Shown here: positions 1-10,143 of the stretch, piece by piece | How the letters are laid out: each line of letters begins with the position of its first letter | How positions within the stretch are numbered: position 1 is the first letter of the stretch | Origin: Caldalkalibacillus mannanilyticus JCM 10596 | GTDB lineage: Bacteria; Bacillota; Bacilli; Caldalkalibacillales; JCM-10596 | Direction of reading: 5' to 3' | NCBI RefSeq assembly: GCF_000615945.1 | Contig: NZ_BAMO01000017.1 | Location: forward strand, 21,476 to 85,475 | DNA: 64,000 nucleotides | Notes under the pieces: generated by a model | The model's input: the letters and a program-made list of their open reading frames with translations, nothing else | Told to the model about the DNA's origin: nothing | Databases searched by the model: none | Position numbers and translations under genes: made by a program

Positions 1-3000
1 AATGGAAAGGCTGTTGAAGATGGGCAATATTATATTCAAGTTGTTGCTCAAGCTTATGGTGTAGGGAAGAAAACACAAGAATTTAAATACCCTGTGAAAA
101 TAGACACAGTGGCTCCTGAAGTGCAGGCAACTATCACTCAGAATAATGGCGCTCCTGAGCTGAAAGTCAAAGGAACAGATGCGGGTACTGGTATATGGGG
201 TTACTATGCCGTTGTTTATGATGCGAATGCCAAACATATTGGTGAAAGCTGGGTTAATTTTGAAAAAGCAAATCAAGAATATGTGGGAAGCACCTCTTTA
301 CCAGAGAATGCTCACTATGTAGAGGTCGTAGCATGGGATCATGCTGGAAATATGGCGCTTGCCAATGCTGGTGAAACACTTCCATTCATGTTAAATTCTC
401 ATACTGTTAACCCGTTAGAGGGAACGGTTACCTTTGCTTGGTCTTCAACAGATGAAACGACTCATGTTCGTTTTACAACAGGTGATCAAGAAGCTGTAAC
501 AGTTGAAAACAATACCTCTGGTAAATACACACTGCCACTAACCTATGGAGATCACATGGTCAAACTAGAAGCTCTTGACCAAGGTGGTTCTGTCATGACT
601 AGCTTCGATGTGGAAGTGAAGGGAATTAATTTACTAAGTCTATTACATGACAAAACCCTGAATCTCTTCTCTAATGAGGCAACAACGTTTGTTGAATTGA
701 AATACGGAGTGACTTCTGAACGAGTGAAGAAAGTCATGCTTTCCCCGATGAATGAAGAAGTGGAGATTGCTGCTCCTGGTCAATATACGTATACCTATGA
801 GGTTCCTAAAGGAACGCAGGCAGTAACTCTTCAAGCATTTGATGGAGAGGATCGTCTAGTAGGAAAACAAGAAGTAACGATTAATCACAAGAAGCAATTT
901 GATGTAAGATTTGATCAAGAAGTGTATTATGCTGAAGATGTAGACCAGCTTCCTATCGTTCTCTCTGCGGGAGAAGAAGTAGAAAGAGTGAGCTTCAAAG
1001 TGAAGAATGCTGAAGGCGAGCAGGTAGGCGAGGAATTCACGACTGAACTAAACAAAGCTTCTTATACAGTCGATCTAGATCTAACAGCATTTACGGAAGG
1101 AAAATATACACTAGTAGTAGAGGCTTACCAAGGTGATCAGGTATTAGATACCGTTACGGCTCCTCTACATGTGTTCTTAACAGGGGTACTAGGATATGCT
1201 GATAGTCCTAAATATGTTCGAACAAATCAGGATATGGTAACCATTGCTTGGAATTATGATCAGCCAGATAGGATCGAAACAGAGATGGATAGCCTAAGCC
1301 TTGTAATCAATGGAGAAGCTGTTGAACTAGAGCTTGGAGCAACAAGTACAGAACTTGATTTATCTGAGTATGCGGATGGAGATGTCCTCAATCTATCTGT
1401 CGTTGCTTACTCTGGCGCTGATCAAGTAGGAGTGCTTTACTTCACAATGGAAAGAGATCTTTCTGCTCCATTATGGACATTCAACAAACCAGAAGCGTTT
1501 TACCAAAATAAAACGAAGGAAGTTGAAATCGAAGCTTGGACATTTGACCTAGATTTAGACCCAACTTCAGTCACGTTGAAGGTGCCGGGTGGAGAAGAAG
1601 TATCGGTTCAACCTGTACGTATGGGAGCTGCGTACTATATTTCTAAGACGTTGCCTGTTGTAGATCAAGGATTTAATAACCTTGAGCTGAAATTCTCTGA
1701 TACTGCAGGAAATGAAGCTACCACCACCGTAAGATTGTCATTGACTATACAGCTCCAACGGTGAAGCTAAGCTCGCCAACGGTATCCCTACAAGAAGTGA
1801 AGAATGAGAAGGGCGAAGTTCTCCGTTATGAAGGGTCAGTAAGTACCACAAATGCGAAGCAAGCCATCTCAGGAACCGTAGAAGATACGTATACAGGAGC
1901 CAATCTATGGATCAATGGAAATCAAGTGATTGCTTCCAATCCAAATATGCTAAATGCAAATGAAAGCATTATTGATAAGCAAACGTTCCGTAGTGAAGTT
2001 GAATTGAACAACGGCTTGAATGAGTTTAAGATTCTAGCCAAGGATGGAGCAGGGAATGAAATAGAAGTTCTACTTAAGGTAACAAGACAAACAGGCGGAG
2101 GCGGAGGCGGAGGTGTTGTTTCACCACCATCATCTGGCGGCGGATCAGGACCTATCGTGACTCCAGAGCAACCACCACAAGGAACTCCAGACAAGGAGAA
2201 AGTGGCTGAACAAGCAACACAACCGCTTAACCAAGAAGGAGTAACAGAAGTGAAGTTAGGGAATGGAGTGGTTGTTCAAATTCCAGCTCAAGCCCTTACA
2301 TTAGAAAAAGCTTCAGCTCAAGTCACTATGGCAACAGCTGAGGAAACACAAAAAGTTGTCGAGCAATTGAAATTAGATCAAGATGTCAAAGCATTTGGTG
2401 CCTACTACGATTTCCATATTCTTAATGAAAATGGGGAGATCGTCAAGAATCCGAGCTTTGCTCAGCCAGTAAGCATCGTGATTCCGATCACGGGTCTAGC
2501 TACTGGTGATCTAAACAAAGAGAAACTAAGTTTATTTAAAGTAAATGACAATGGTTCTGTGACCTTTGTTGGAGGTCGAGTTGTCGGTCAAAACCTAGTA
2601 GTAGAGCTTTCTAGCTTTAGCCGCTACATGGTTATGGCAAAAGATAAAACATTTACAGATGTTAATAGTGGCAACTATCCATGGGCAGCTAATGAGATAG
2701 AGGTTCTAGCTTCAAAGAATATTATTACAGGAAAAACAGAAGCTGCGTTTGCTCCTCGAGATCAAGTAACAAGAGCAGAATTTACAGCTCTTCTTGTTCG
2801 TACTCTTGGTCTGACAGCTTCGGAAGGTACGGCGGTTTCCTTTGATGATGTGAAAGCAGGAAGCTGGTACTACGATGCCGTCCAAGCGGCGGTTTCTAAT
2901 GGATTAGTTACTGGTAAAACAGCATCCAGCTTTGCTCCTGGAGATCAAATCACAAGAGCTGAAATGGCTGTGATTATCGGTAGAGCATTGAAGAATCTTG

Positions 3001-3209
3001 GAGTTGATCAGGCATCCACTGACGCTTTAGCTAAATTTGCTGACCGTTCTTCTTTCCCAACTTGGGCAGCAAAAGATATTGCGGTTGTTGTGGATTCAGG
3101 GATCATGACGGGTAGAAGTGCCGATCGTTTCGCTTCTCAAGAACAAACAACTCGCGCTGAAGCTGCTGTTGTGATATATCGAATCTTTAATGAGAGCTAT
3201 AAAAAGTAA
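1..3209 (+). CDS. SLH-anchored surface protein, 5' end outside window, one frameshift
   Basis: The reading frame is open from base 1, so the gene starts upstream. The visible part is a series of beta-rich, Ig-like segments, then a Gly-rich linker near 2095-2150, a conserved non-SLH module, and three C-terminal SLH domains (about 2650-3200) with repeats such as VTRAEF, ITRAEM and TTRAEA. Such proteins bind pyruvylated secondary cell wall polymer through the SLH triplet and display the rest outside the cell. The frame breaks near 1733. Upstream the reading ends in a stop at 1764, while the next frame continues from IVIDYTAPTVKLSS without a gap in sense, so one base appears lost in 'gtaagattg'. 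I read it as one gene. A likely terminator follows at 3260. The function of the extracellular part is unknown. Confidence 0.8.
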
Positions 3210-3259
3210 GTAGAAGGAATATACTATGTCAAATAGCTCATGATAAAAAAACATTTTTT

Positions 3260-3309
3260 CCCCTTTAAGAGGCAGAGGCGATCAGCTTCTCCTCCTTAAA
3301 GGGGTTTTT
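3260..3309 (+). terminator. Rho-independent terminator after the SLH surface protein
   Basis: CCCCTTTAAGAGG pairs with CCTCCTTAAAGGGG and is followed by five T. It separates the surface protein gene from the LCP gene promoter. Confidence 0.8.
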
Positions 3310-3387
3310 ATACATAAAACATCTCGAAAAAGTGAACGTTATATGACGTTTTCTCCTCAAGAAATAAAACGGATTAAAATTTTTACA

Positions 3388-3416
3388 TTGATGTCCACTC
3401 TAATTCCTAGTATATT
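3388..3416 (+). promoter_or_regulatory. Sigma-A-type promoter for the LCP gene
   Basis: TTGATG and TATATT are separated by 17 bases and lie about 65 bases before the LCP start codon, directly downstream of a terminator. Based on consensus only. Confidence 0.5.
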
Positions 3417-3481
3417 GTATAAGGAAGGCTTCGACGTTTTTAAACATTTTGTGACCTAGTATTTGAGGAGAATGACAAATA

Positions 3482-4495
3482 ATGAAACGAAAACAACTCA
3501 TCCTTCGTGGATTAGTAACATTTATGATAGTAAGTCTGATGGGCGCAGGTGTGCTTTATTATGTATACTTGCAGATGATTAATAGCGTAACCAATGATGA
3601 TTCCAATCAGCCTCAAGTGGAAGACAAAATCTCCGTAGTCGAAGAAAGAATGGACCCATTTATCCTGCTTTTATATGGGATTGATGAACGTCCAGAATTA
3701 CACGATGCAGGTCGTCCAGATACGTTAATGCTGGCTCTTGTTGACCCTGAACAGGTCAAAGTTAGCTTAATCTCGATTCCTAGAGATAGCTATGTACAAA
3801 TTCCAGGTCGAAAGAATAAAGAGAAGATCAATCATGCCTATCCCTTAGGGGGACATGAACTTACTATTCAAACCATTGAGGAATGGTTAGGAGTTAGTAT
3901 ATATGGTCATGTGGCGATTGACTTCAATGGATTTAAGGAATTAGTCGATTTGGTTGGGGGTGTAGATGTCTACGTGGATCGCTCCATTATTTATGATGCG
4001 TATTCAGATGGGACTCACATCCGCTTAAGCAAAGGACAACAGGTCTTAGACGGAAAGAACGCGCTAGACTTTGTACGTGCCCGATTAGACAATCGAGGAC
4101 CAAGATATTACACCAGTGATTATCAGCGAATGGAACGCCAGCAAATGGTGTTGAAGGAGCTAGGAAACAAGCTCTTATCCTTCCAGTCTTTAATGAAGAT
4201 ATTTGAGATTCAAAAAATAATGGGTGACAATATTTCCACCTCATTAACTGCTAAAGAATTGGACAAACTTATTCGAACGTTTGTAAGCTTTAACATGTCG
4301 AACCTAGAAACAACTTCAATTCAAGGAAACGCATTGCGTCTTGGTGGTGTATGGTACGAAGATGTCCCTGAAGAGGAGATTGAGCGTATCCAAACACTGA
4401 TTGGAAGCTTCTTAGACCGCCATGCAACACTTGCTGACGAACGAGAAAAACAACCAGAATCAGATTCAGATGAAAAAAGCAATAATAATGGATAA
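3482..4495 (+). CDS. LytR-CpsA-Psr (LCP) family cell wall polymer ligase
   Basis: The 337-residue protein has a short cytoplasmic N-terminus and one membrane helix (about residues 7-30), then an extracellular LCP domain. Family hallmarks visible are LLYGIDER, GRPDTLMLALVD, SIPRDSYV, KINHAYPLGG, the VDLVGGVDV segment and the ALDFVRAR region with basic residues. LCP enzymes move undecaprenyl-linked anionic polymers onto peptidoglycan. Next to a secondary cell wall polymer locus with csaB, its likely substrate is that polymer (inference from context). The start follows TTTGAGGAG at good spacing. The acidic, Asn-rich C-terminal tail is probably disordered. A hairpin at 4513 may partly end this transcript before the next gene. 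Confidence 0.9.
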   Translation: MKRKQLILRGLVTFMIVSLMGAGVLYYVYLQMINSVTNDDSNQPQVEDKISVVEERMDPFILLLYGIDERPELHDAGRPDTLMLALVDPEQVKVSLISIPRDSYVQIPGRKNKEKINHAYPLGGHELTIQTIEEWLGVSIYGHVAIDFNGFKELVDLVGGVDVYVDRSIIYDAYSDGTHIRLSKGQQVLDGKNALDFVRARLDNRGPRYYTSDYQRMERQQMVLKELGNKLLSFQSLMKIFEIQKIMGDNISTSLTAKELDKLIRTFVSFNMSNLETTSIQGNALRLGGVWYEDVPEEEIERIQTLIGSFLDRHATLADEREKQPESDSDEKSNNNG

Positions 4496-4512
4496 TGAAG
4501 ATTATGGATAAA

Positions 4513-4551
4513 AAGTGCCCTCTGATATACAATGAGAGGGTACTTTATTTT
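4513..4551 (+). terminator. Probable terminator between LCP gene and SLH-like gene
   Basis: AAGTGCCCTCT pairs with AGAGGGTACTT around an 8-base loop and runs into a T-rich tail. It may act as a partial terminator, because the next start is only about 20 bases further. Confidence 0.5.
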
Positions 4552-4569
4552 CATCGGGAGAGGGTATGA

Positions 4570-5676
4570 ATGAATTTATTACAGAATCGAATGATTCAAG
4601 TATTAGCAGCTGTTGTACTAGTTATAGGGATTGGAAGTGCAGGTTACTTCCTAACAGACATAGGAAATCAGTCAGAATATAAGGATCTCCCACCAGATCA
4701 TTGGGCCTATGAATATATCCATTGGGGTCTGGAAGAAGGGATTATTACAGGATATGCCGATGGAACCGTGCATCCTGATAAAAAAGTGACGGAAGCAGAG
4801 CTATTGGCGATGCTGTTTCGTACATACGGAGATCTCCCAGATCAGGAATTTGATCCTTCTTTGGAAGTTGAAGGAGATAGCGAAGGGAAAAGCGAAGTTG
4901 AAAGCGAAGAAGAAATACAAATTGAAAATGGAAGTGAAGGGCTAGAAGAAGAGATCGCACCCGGAGATTGGGCTGTTAAATATTATGATCAAGCCAGGCT
5001 CTACAATTGGGAAGTGTGGGGACGCGGCTCCCGAAATCAGCTTATTAGTCGTGTCGATTTAGCGGTCATTGTGTCCAGTGCCTTAGGTTATAACCTTTCT
5101 CACGATGGAGCCATACAGAATCTGCTTGACCTAGGTATTGTTGAAGGGAAGCATTCCAGCACCTTAGATGGCTATGGTTTGGGACAAGTTACTAGAGCGG
5201 AGGCACTAAAAGTGATGAAAACCCTCGTTGAATATGGGGTGACAGAACTACAAAAGAGACCTTTGACTGCATCGCCTGAACCGGTGATACAATCTGAATT
5301 TAAGGATAAAATGACGCCTTTAATGGAGTATGGAAAAGAACAAGGATATGATATTTACTTTTCAGCTTGGTCAAGAGAAGTGGGCTTTAGTACAGAAGGA
5401 GAAGGAATCCTCTTTCTAACCTATCGCAGCGCAACCTCTTCAGATAACCAGTTGGTCCATTACGCTGCTGATCAAGAGCGTCATCACCCATTGGCGGAAG
5501 GGCTGCTGAGTGAATTAGGAGTTCCGGTTGACAATCAAATTGCTGATCTGATCGAGCAAGTAAGAACCCAGCGTAAAGCAGTCAGTACAGAGCTGGAAAA
5601 TTGGGAGCTGTATATCACTCCAGGGAATCTTGATTCGTATGTACAAATTTACTTTAGAAAAATGTCTACGCAATAA
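4570..5676 (+). CDS. Membrane-anchored protein with degenerate SLH domains
   Basis: The 368-residue protein begins with an uncleaved-looking membrane helix (about residues 8-28). A clear SLH domain follows (YKDLPPDHWAYEYIHWG, then GIITGYADGT), then an acidic linker rich in Glu and two weak SLH-like segments, the second ending in GQVTRAEALKVMK. The C-terminal 120 residues match no family I recognise. The start follows GGGAGAGG. Its position between the LCP ligase and the epimerase suggests a role at the wall near SCWP attachment, but function is unknown. SLH repeats directly behind a membrane helix, rather than on a secreted protein, could bridge membrane and wall polymer (inference). Confidence 0.75.
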   Translation: MNLLQNRMIQVLAAVVLVIGIGSAGYFLTDIGNQSEYKDLPPDHWAYEYIHWGLEEGIITGYADGTVHPDKKVTEAELLAMLFRTYGDLPDQEFDPSLEVEGDSEGKSEVESEEEIQIENGSEGLEEEIAPGDWAVKYYDQARLYNWEVWGRGSRNQLISRVDLAVIVSSALGYNLSHDGAIQNLLDLGIVEGKHSSTLDGYGLGQVTRAEALKVMKTLVEYGVTELQKRPLTASPEPVIQSEFKDKMTPLMEYGKEQGYDIYFSAWSREVGFSTEGEGILFLTYRSATSSDNQLVHYAADQERHHPLAEGLLSELGVPVDNQIADLIEQVRTQRKAVSTELENWELYITPGNLDSYVQIYFRKMSTQ

Positions 5677-5719
5677 TAAGTAAGTAAAAATAACCAAGGA
5701 AAAAATATGAGGTGTCTAC

Positions 5720-6615
5720 ATGAGAGTGTTAGTGACAGGAGGAGCCGGTTTTATTGGCTCACATATTGTAGATAGGTTGGTAGAGCTGAAGCATGAAGTA
5801 GCTGTTGTTGATAACTTGGGTCCAACAAGTATCAAATATATCCACCCAGGCACGACCTTTTATCAGGTGGATATTCGCTCAAAAGACCTAGAAACTATTT
5901 TTGAAAAAGAACAGCCAGAAATTGTGTTGCATTTAGCAGCACAATCTGTTGTTCCGCCTTCCATTCTTGATCCCATGTATGATCAATCGGTCAATATTGG
6001 GGGAACCATTAATATTTTAGAACAAATGAAAAAGGTAGGATCAAGAAAAATCATTTATTCTTCGTCTGCGGCTGTTTACGGCGAGCCTATCTCTTTACCT
6101 ATTGATGAGGGTCATCCGATCAAGCCGATCTCACCGTATGGAATGTCTAAATGGATGGCAGAGCATTATATTGCGTTATATCATCGAATGTATGGCATTG
6201 ACTACACGGTTTTCCGTTATGCCAACATCTATGGTCCAAGACAAACGGCTGATGGAGAAGGTGGGGTTGTTTCCATCTTTGTCGATAAATTAAAGAAGAA
6301 GGAAACCCCTGTTATCTTTGGCGATGGTCAGCATACTCGTGATTTTGTTTACGTTCAGGATGTCGCCGAAGCGAATCTTGTTGCCATGGACAAAGGGGAA
6401 CAGATAACGGTCAATATCAGCTCTGGTGAAGTCGTTTCTGTGCTTGACCTTTTGGAGGCTCTCAATCAAGTAACAGGTCTGGCAGTACAGCTCAGTATGC
6501 AGCTGAACGCAAGGGAGATATCGTTCATAGCACCCTTGATCCTACAGCGGCTTATAAGGCATTAGGGTGGAAGGCAAGTACCTCCCTGCTGGATGGACTG
6601 CGTCAAACGATTTAA
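5720..6615 (+). CDS. NAD-dependent sugar-nucleotide epimerase (UDP-glucose 4-epimerase-like), one frameshift
   Basis: This is an extended short-chain dehydrogenase/reductase. The Rossmann motif GGAGFIGSHIV is at the N-terminus, the catalytic Ser region is SSSAAVYGEP, and the YGMSKW sequence supplies the Tyr-x3-Lys pair. FRYANIYGPRQ and GDGQHTRDFVYVQDVA are typical of GalE-type enzymes. It probably supplies an epimerised sugar nucleotide for the wall polymer made next door. One base is lost near 6491 ('cagctcag', probably 'cagcctcag'). Without the loss the C-terminus reads on through DPTAAYKALGW to a stop at 6613-6615, giving about 298 residues. The uncorrected frame stops early at 6565 with unrelated residues. 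Confidence 0.85.
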
Positions 6616-6709
6616 AAATCTACGACTTAGAAACAATAGGTAGTAGATAGAGGATAGGTAATCGATAGAAATTGATGAAGTAGATAGTAAACGATCAATA
6701 GTAGGAATC

Positions 6710-6746
6710 AAAAAAGAGTTGCAGCTGGTTTTGCAACTCTTTTTTG
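6710..6746. terminator. Bidirectional terminator between convergent genes
   Basis: AAAAAGAGTTGCA and TTGCAACTCTTTTT form a nearly perfect hairpin with A and T runs on both sides. It can end both the epimerase transcript and the convergent gene on the minus strand. Confidence 0.85.
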
Positions 6747-6750
6747 CGTA

Positions 6751-7599
6751 TTAACGTCTATATTGGAGAACCGTGTCAGGGATCGCCGGTTCTTCGTGTT
6801 CAGGATAGCTTTCATTAGCACTATAATACGTATCGACATTGTATTCATAAATTTCGCCAGTGTCTAGATTTTCAATTAAATATGTTGCAAAAATTCTGCG
6901 CGGAAGGTTGGTATCTGGGTAGACAACGACTTTGAGCGTCCCCTCTTTAAAGCGGATGGGGAAGGTATGCCCTTCTGTTTCTAAAATATCTGGGAAGGTT
7001 CGTGTTAAATAATTAGGATCTATCGAATAGAAAAAAACGACAAAATGCATACGATTTGTAAATTTATAATATTTGGCATAACGATTCATGACCTCTGCAT
7101 TGAAAGGAAGCAATTCAATCAAGTTATACGAGTATCTTTCTTGATAGCTCCATTCTCCCGTCGCTCTGTTTTGCTCGAAAGACATACCATTTTTAAAATA
7201 AGCTTCTTTAATCGGAAGCAAAAGCATATTTCCACTTGTTTCGAAGGAAAGAGAAGTTTTCTTTTCCGACTCTTCTGTACTTTCCATTTGATTCTCATAG
7301 CGAGTCAGATTTTTGTAATGAAGGTATTTACTCCAGGCATCATAAGTGCCGCTTCGTTTAATTTGCCACTGTTCTTTGGCTGTAGCTTTTCCTGAAAGCT
7401 CTTGTTCAAGTAAGGCTTGCTCATTCTCATAGAGATTAATGCCAAATCCAGATTTAAAGGAAATGACATGAGCTTTATTCATTTCGTCTGTGACTTCTCT
7501 AAATAATTGTTCGGCTGGATGCTCTGTTTTTAGTGCCATTCCGACGTATAAGGCTAGAATAACAGCTATAATTGAAATGAAAGTCCACTTTTTGTTCAT
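6751..7599 (-). CDS. Hypothetical exported or membrane-anchored protein
   Basis: The 282-residue protein has an N-terminal hydrophobic helix (about residues 5-24) with no lipobox, then a hydrophilic domain with many aromatic and charged residues. Segments such as WQIKRSGTYDAWSKY and RIFATYLIENLDTGE hint at a beta-rich fold like lipoprotein-sorting-type proteins, but I cannot assign a family. The ATG follows AGAAAGGA on the minus strand. It is the only minus-strand gene inside the wall polymer locus and separates the epimerase from tagO, so it is probably a separate transcription unit. Confidence 0.6.
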   Translation of the reverse strand: MNKKWTFISIIAVILALYVGMALKTEHPAEQLFREVTDEMNKAHVISFKSGFGINLYENEQALLEQELSGKATAKEQWQIKRSGTYDAWSKYLHYKNLTRYENQMESTEESEKKTSLSFETSGNMLLLPIKEAYFKNGMSFEQNRATGEWSYQERYSYNLIELLPFNAEVMNRYAKYYKFTNRMHFVVFFYSIDPNYLTRTFPDILETEGHTFPIRFKEGTLKVVVYPDTNLPRRIFATYLIENLDTGEIYEYNVDTYYSANESYPEHEEPAIPDTVLQYRR

Positions 7600-7835
7600 A
7601 CATATTAGTTCCTTTCTAACAAGAAAATGACATTAAATGACAGATGGTGATAAAAAATAGCTTGTAATAGGTACGACTCCTATAATACAATGAACAGTGG
7701 ATTAATTCTAGTTTATTTTCTAAAATAAGTTAATTTCACAATTTCGCTTGATTATGATAGCAACCTGCAAAATAAACTTGTCCTCTAGGTAAAGCTTAAT
7801 GGAATTTAATTCTAAAGCTAAAAAGGAGATAGACT

Positions 7836-8926
7836 ATGACTTGGTTATATATTTTTTTGGTACCACTTGTAATATCACTTTGTGCGACACCGTTCGTTAA
7901 GAAACTTGCGATCTATATTGGAGCTGTTGATAAACCTGATGCGAGAAAGGTACATACTCGTATTATGCCGCGCTTAGGCGGTCTGGCTATTTTTCTAGCT
8001 ACTACGATTGGATTATTTATCTTTACCAATACAGGCTTCTACCCTATGTACTGGATGCTTCTGGGAAGCGTAGTGATTGTCATTATTGGTGTGTTAGATG
8101 ACATGAAGCCGATGTCTGCGAAAGCAAAGCTATTAGGTCAAATCTTAGCCGCTATGATTGTTGTCTATGGTGGCATCCGAATAGATTTTATTAACATTCC
8201 ATTTATGGACGAAGCCATTTACTTTGGGAAATGGAGCTGGGTTATCTCGATTCTCTGGATTGTAGGGATTACGAATGCCTTGAATCTTATTGACGGCTTG
8301 GATGGGTTGCTTCTGGGGTATCCTCAATTGCCTTATCTAGTATTTTTATCATGTCGTTAATGATGGGGAATGTGACTGTAGCTACAATTTCACTCTTGTT
8401 ACTTGGCGCAACTCTTGGCTTCTTGTTTTATAACTTTTATCCAGCGAAGATTTTTATGGGGGACTCAGGTTCTCTCTACCTAGGATTTTTCCTGGCTAGC
8501 TTATCTATTTTAGGCTTTAAAAACATTACCGTTGTATCATATGTTATTCCTATTCTGATATTAGGTGTGCCTATTTTCGATACCTTATTTGCTATCGTAC
8601 GTCGTTATCGTTCGGGGCTTTCTATTACAGCACCGGATAAGAAACACTTACACCATTGTATTATTAGCTTAGGCTTCTCTCATCGAGCGACGGTCTTAAT
8701 CATCTATGGGATTACGATGTTGTTCAGTCTTGCAGCTATCTTCTTATCCCAAGCGACGATCTGGATTGGAGCTATTGTCTTATTCGTCCTCATGGTTCTT
8801 GTCATGCTGGGAGTAGAATGGACTGGAATCGTTGGAGAAACCAAAAAACCGATGACCAAAATGCTCTTAGGTCTTACACATTGGATTATTGATCTAGGTA
8901 ATAATAAACCACATATCAAAGGATAG
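7836..8926 (+). CDS. tagO: Undecaprenyl-phosphate GlcNAc-1-phosphate transferase (TagO/WecA type), one frameshift
   Basis: This polytopic enzyme of the MraY/WecA family starts lipid-linked polymer synthesis by moving HexNAc-1-phosphate to undecaprenyl phosphate. Visible hallmarks are KPDARKVHTRIMPRLGG near the N-terminus, the Asp-rich LDDMKPMSAKAK, NALNLIDGLDGL, the MGDSGSLYLG loop and KKHLHH near the C-terminus. The frame is broken near 8309 by one missing base: 'gggttgcttctgg', expected 'gggttggcttctgg', giving DGLASGVSSIA. The corrected protein is about 364 residues, normal for the family. The start follows AAAAAGGAGAT. It heads the polymer-synthesis run of genes to 15914. Confidence 0.9.
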
Positions 8927-8952
8927 TTGCGGATTTCAAGGGGGCTTCACAA

Positions 8953-10143
8953 ATGGAACAACCAATTATGCTGACAATATCTGCTGCAGAATGGGACGGT
9001 ATACAACACCGTCCCCATCATTTTATGAGAAGAAGTGCACGTTCAGGCTGGAGAGTGATTTATGTTGAACCGCCTGCAACCTTGATAGCACCCTTAAAAA
9101 ATAAAAAAATGCTGGAACGTTGGAAATGCTGGCGCAAAGGATTGAGAAAAACGGAGGAAGGTATTTACTTATTAGCTCCTCCTCCAACCTTGCCATTCGG
9201 TAATAAATACCGTTGGGTCAATAAATTCAATCAGTGGCTTATTTCTCGTTCGATTAAAAAAGCTCTTTCTCGCTTTAAGGCAAGTGAGATTGATCTTTTT
9301 ACGTTTCTGCCCAATATAGTGGACATGCTTCCTGCTCTTTCAGTTAGAAAGGTCATTTACGACTGTGTAGATGACCATGCTGCTTTCACTGGATTGATCA
9401 ATGCGGATGTGGTCCATCAGATGGAAAAGGAGCTTATGGCAAGAGCTGATGTTTCGTTTTCAACAGCAAGGCAGTTGATGGAGGATCGTCAAGGCTGGAG
9501 CTCAAATTTTCATTTGGTACCGAATGGTGCGGAATATGAGCATTTTGAAGCAGCCAGTCAAGAGGGGACTTTTCCACTTCCGCAGGAGCTACAGGAAATC
9601 TCAAGACCTATAGTAGGTTTTTATGGAGGGATTAGCGATTGGATCAATATTCCCTTGATAACTGAAGTAGCTAGAGAAATGACCCATTTATCCTTTGTCT
9701 TTATCGGTCCTGTGGCAACGCAGGTTGAAGAATTGAAAAAACTGCCGAATGTACATATGCTTGGAACAAAAGCGTATCAGGATTTACCTCAGTATATTCA
9801 GTATTTCGATACAACCTTAATTCCCTTTCGAATCAATAAGTTAACCGAGAGTGTCAATCCAGTTAAATTGTACGAATACCTTTCGGCTGGTAAGCCTGTC
9901 GTATCGACTCCTTTGCCTGAGGTGCTGAGCTATCGCGAGGTGGTGGAGATAGGCTCGACGAAAGAAGAGCTACTATCAGCGATCGAAAAAACGATACAGC
10001 CTGAGTCCCACACAACAGAGCAAATTACTAAACGCCAAGAAGTAGGACGGACAAACTCATGGGACGCTCGCTGGGAGCAAATCGTTGCTTTGATTCAGGA
10101 AGGTCAACCAAAGGAGAAAAGAGAGTATGTCACGAAGCGATAA
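8953..10143 (+). CDS. TuaH-like glycosyltransferase (GT4/GT1 fold)
   Basis: The 396-residue protein begins MLTISAAEWDGIQHRPHHFM, the pattern of TuaH-type transferases of teichuronic acid loci. The C-terminal half has the nucleotide-sugar binding signature NPVKLYEYLSAGKPVVSTPL. No signal peptide is present, so it is cytoplasmic or membrane-associated. It lies between tagO and the flippase gene, so it is likely to extend the lipid-linked precursor of the wall polymer. The sugar it transfers cannot be told from sequence. Its end overlaps the next start by 17 bases, which suggests coupled translation. Confidence 0.8.
   Translation: MEQPIMLTISAAEWDGIQHRPHHFMRRSARSGWRVIYVEPPATLIAPLKNKKMLERWKCWRKGLRKTEEGIYLLAPPPTLPFGNKYRWVNKFNQWLISRSIKKALSRFKASEIDLFTFLPNIVDMLPALSVRKVIYDCVDDHAAFTGLINADVVHQMEKELMARADVSFSTARQLMEDRQGWSSNFHLVPNGAEYEHFEAASQEGTFPLPQELQEISRPIVGFYGGISDWINIPLITEVAREMTHLSFVFIGPVATQVEELKKLPNVHMLGTKAYQDLPQYIQYFDTTLIPFRINKLTESVNPVKLYEYLSAGKPVVSTPLPEVLSYREVVEIGSTKEELLSAIEKTIQPESHTTEQITKRQEVGRTNSWDARWEQIVALIQEGQPKEKREYVTKR

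Noticed and set aside
8351..8926. Separate gene for the C-terminal half of TagO
   Set aside because: The two parts join at DGLASGVSS when one base is restored, and neither half is functional alone.
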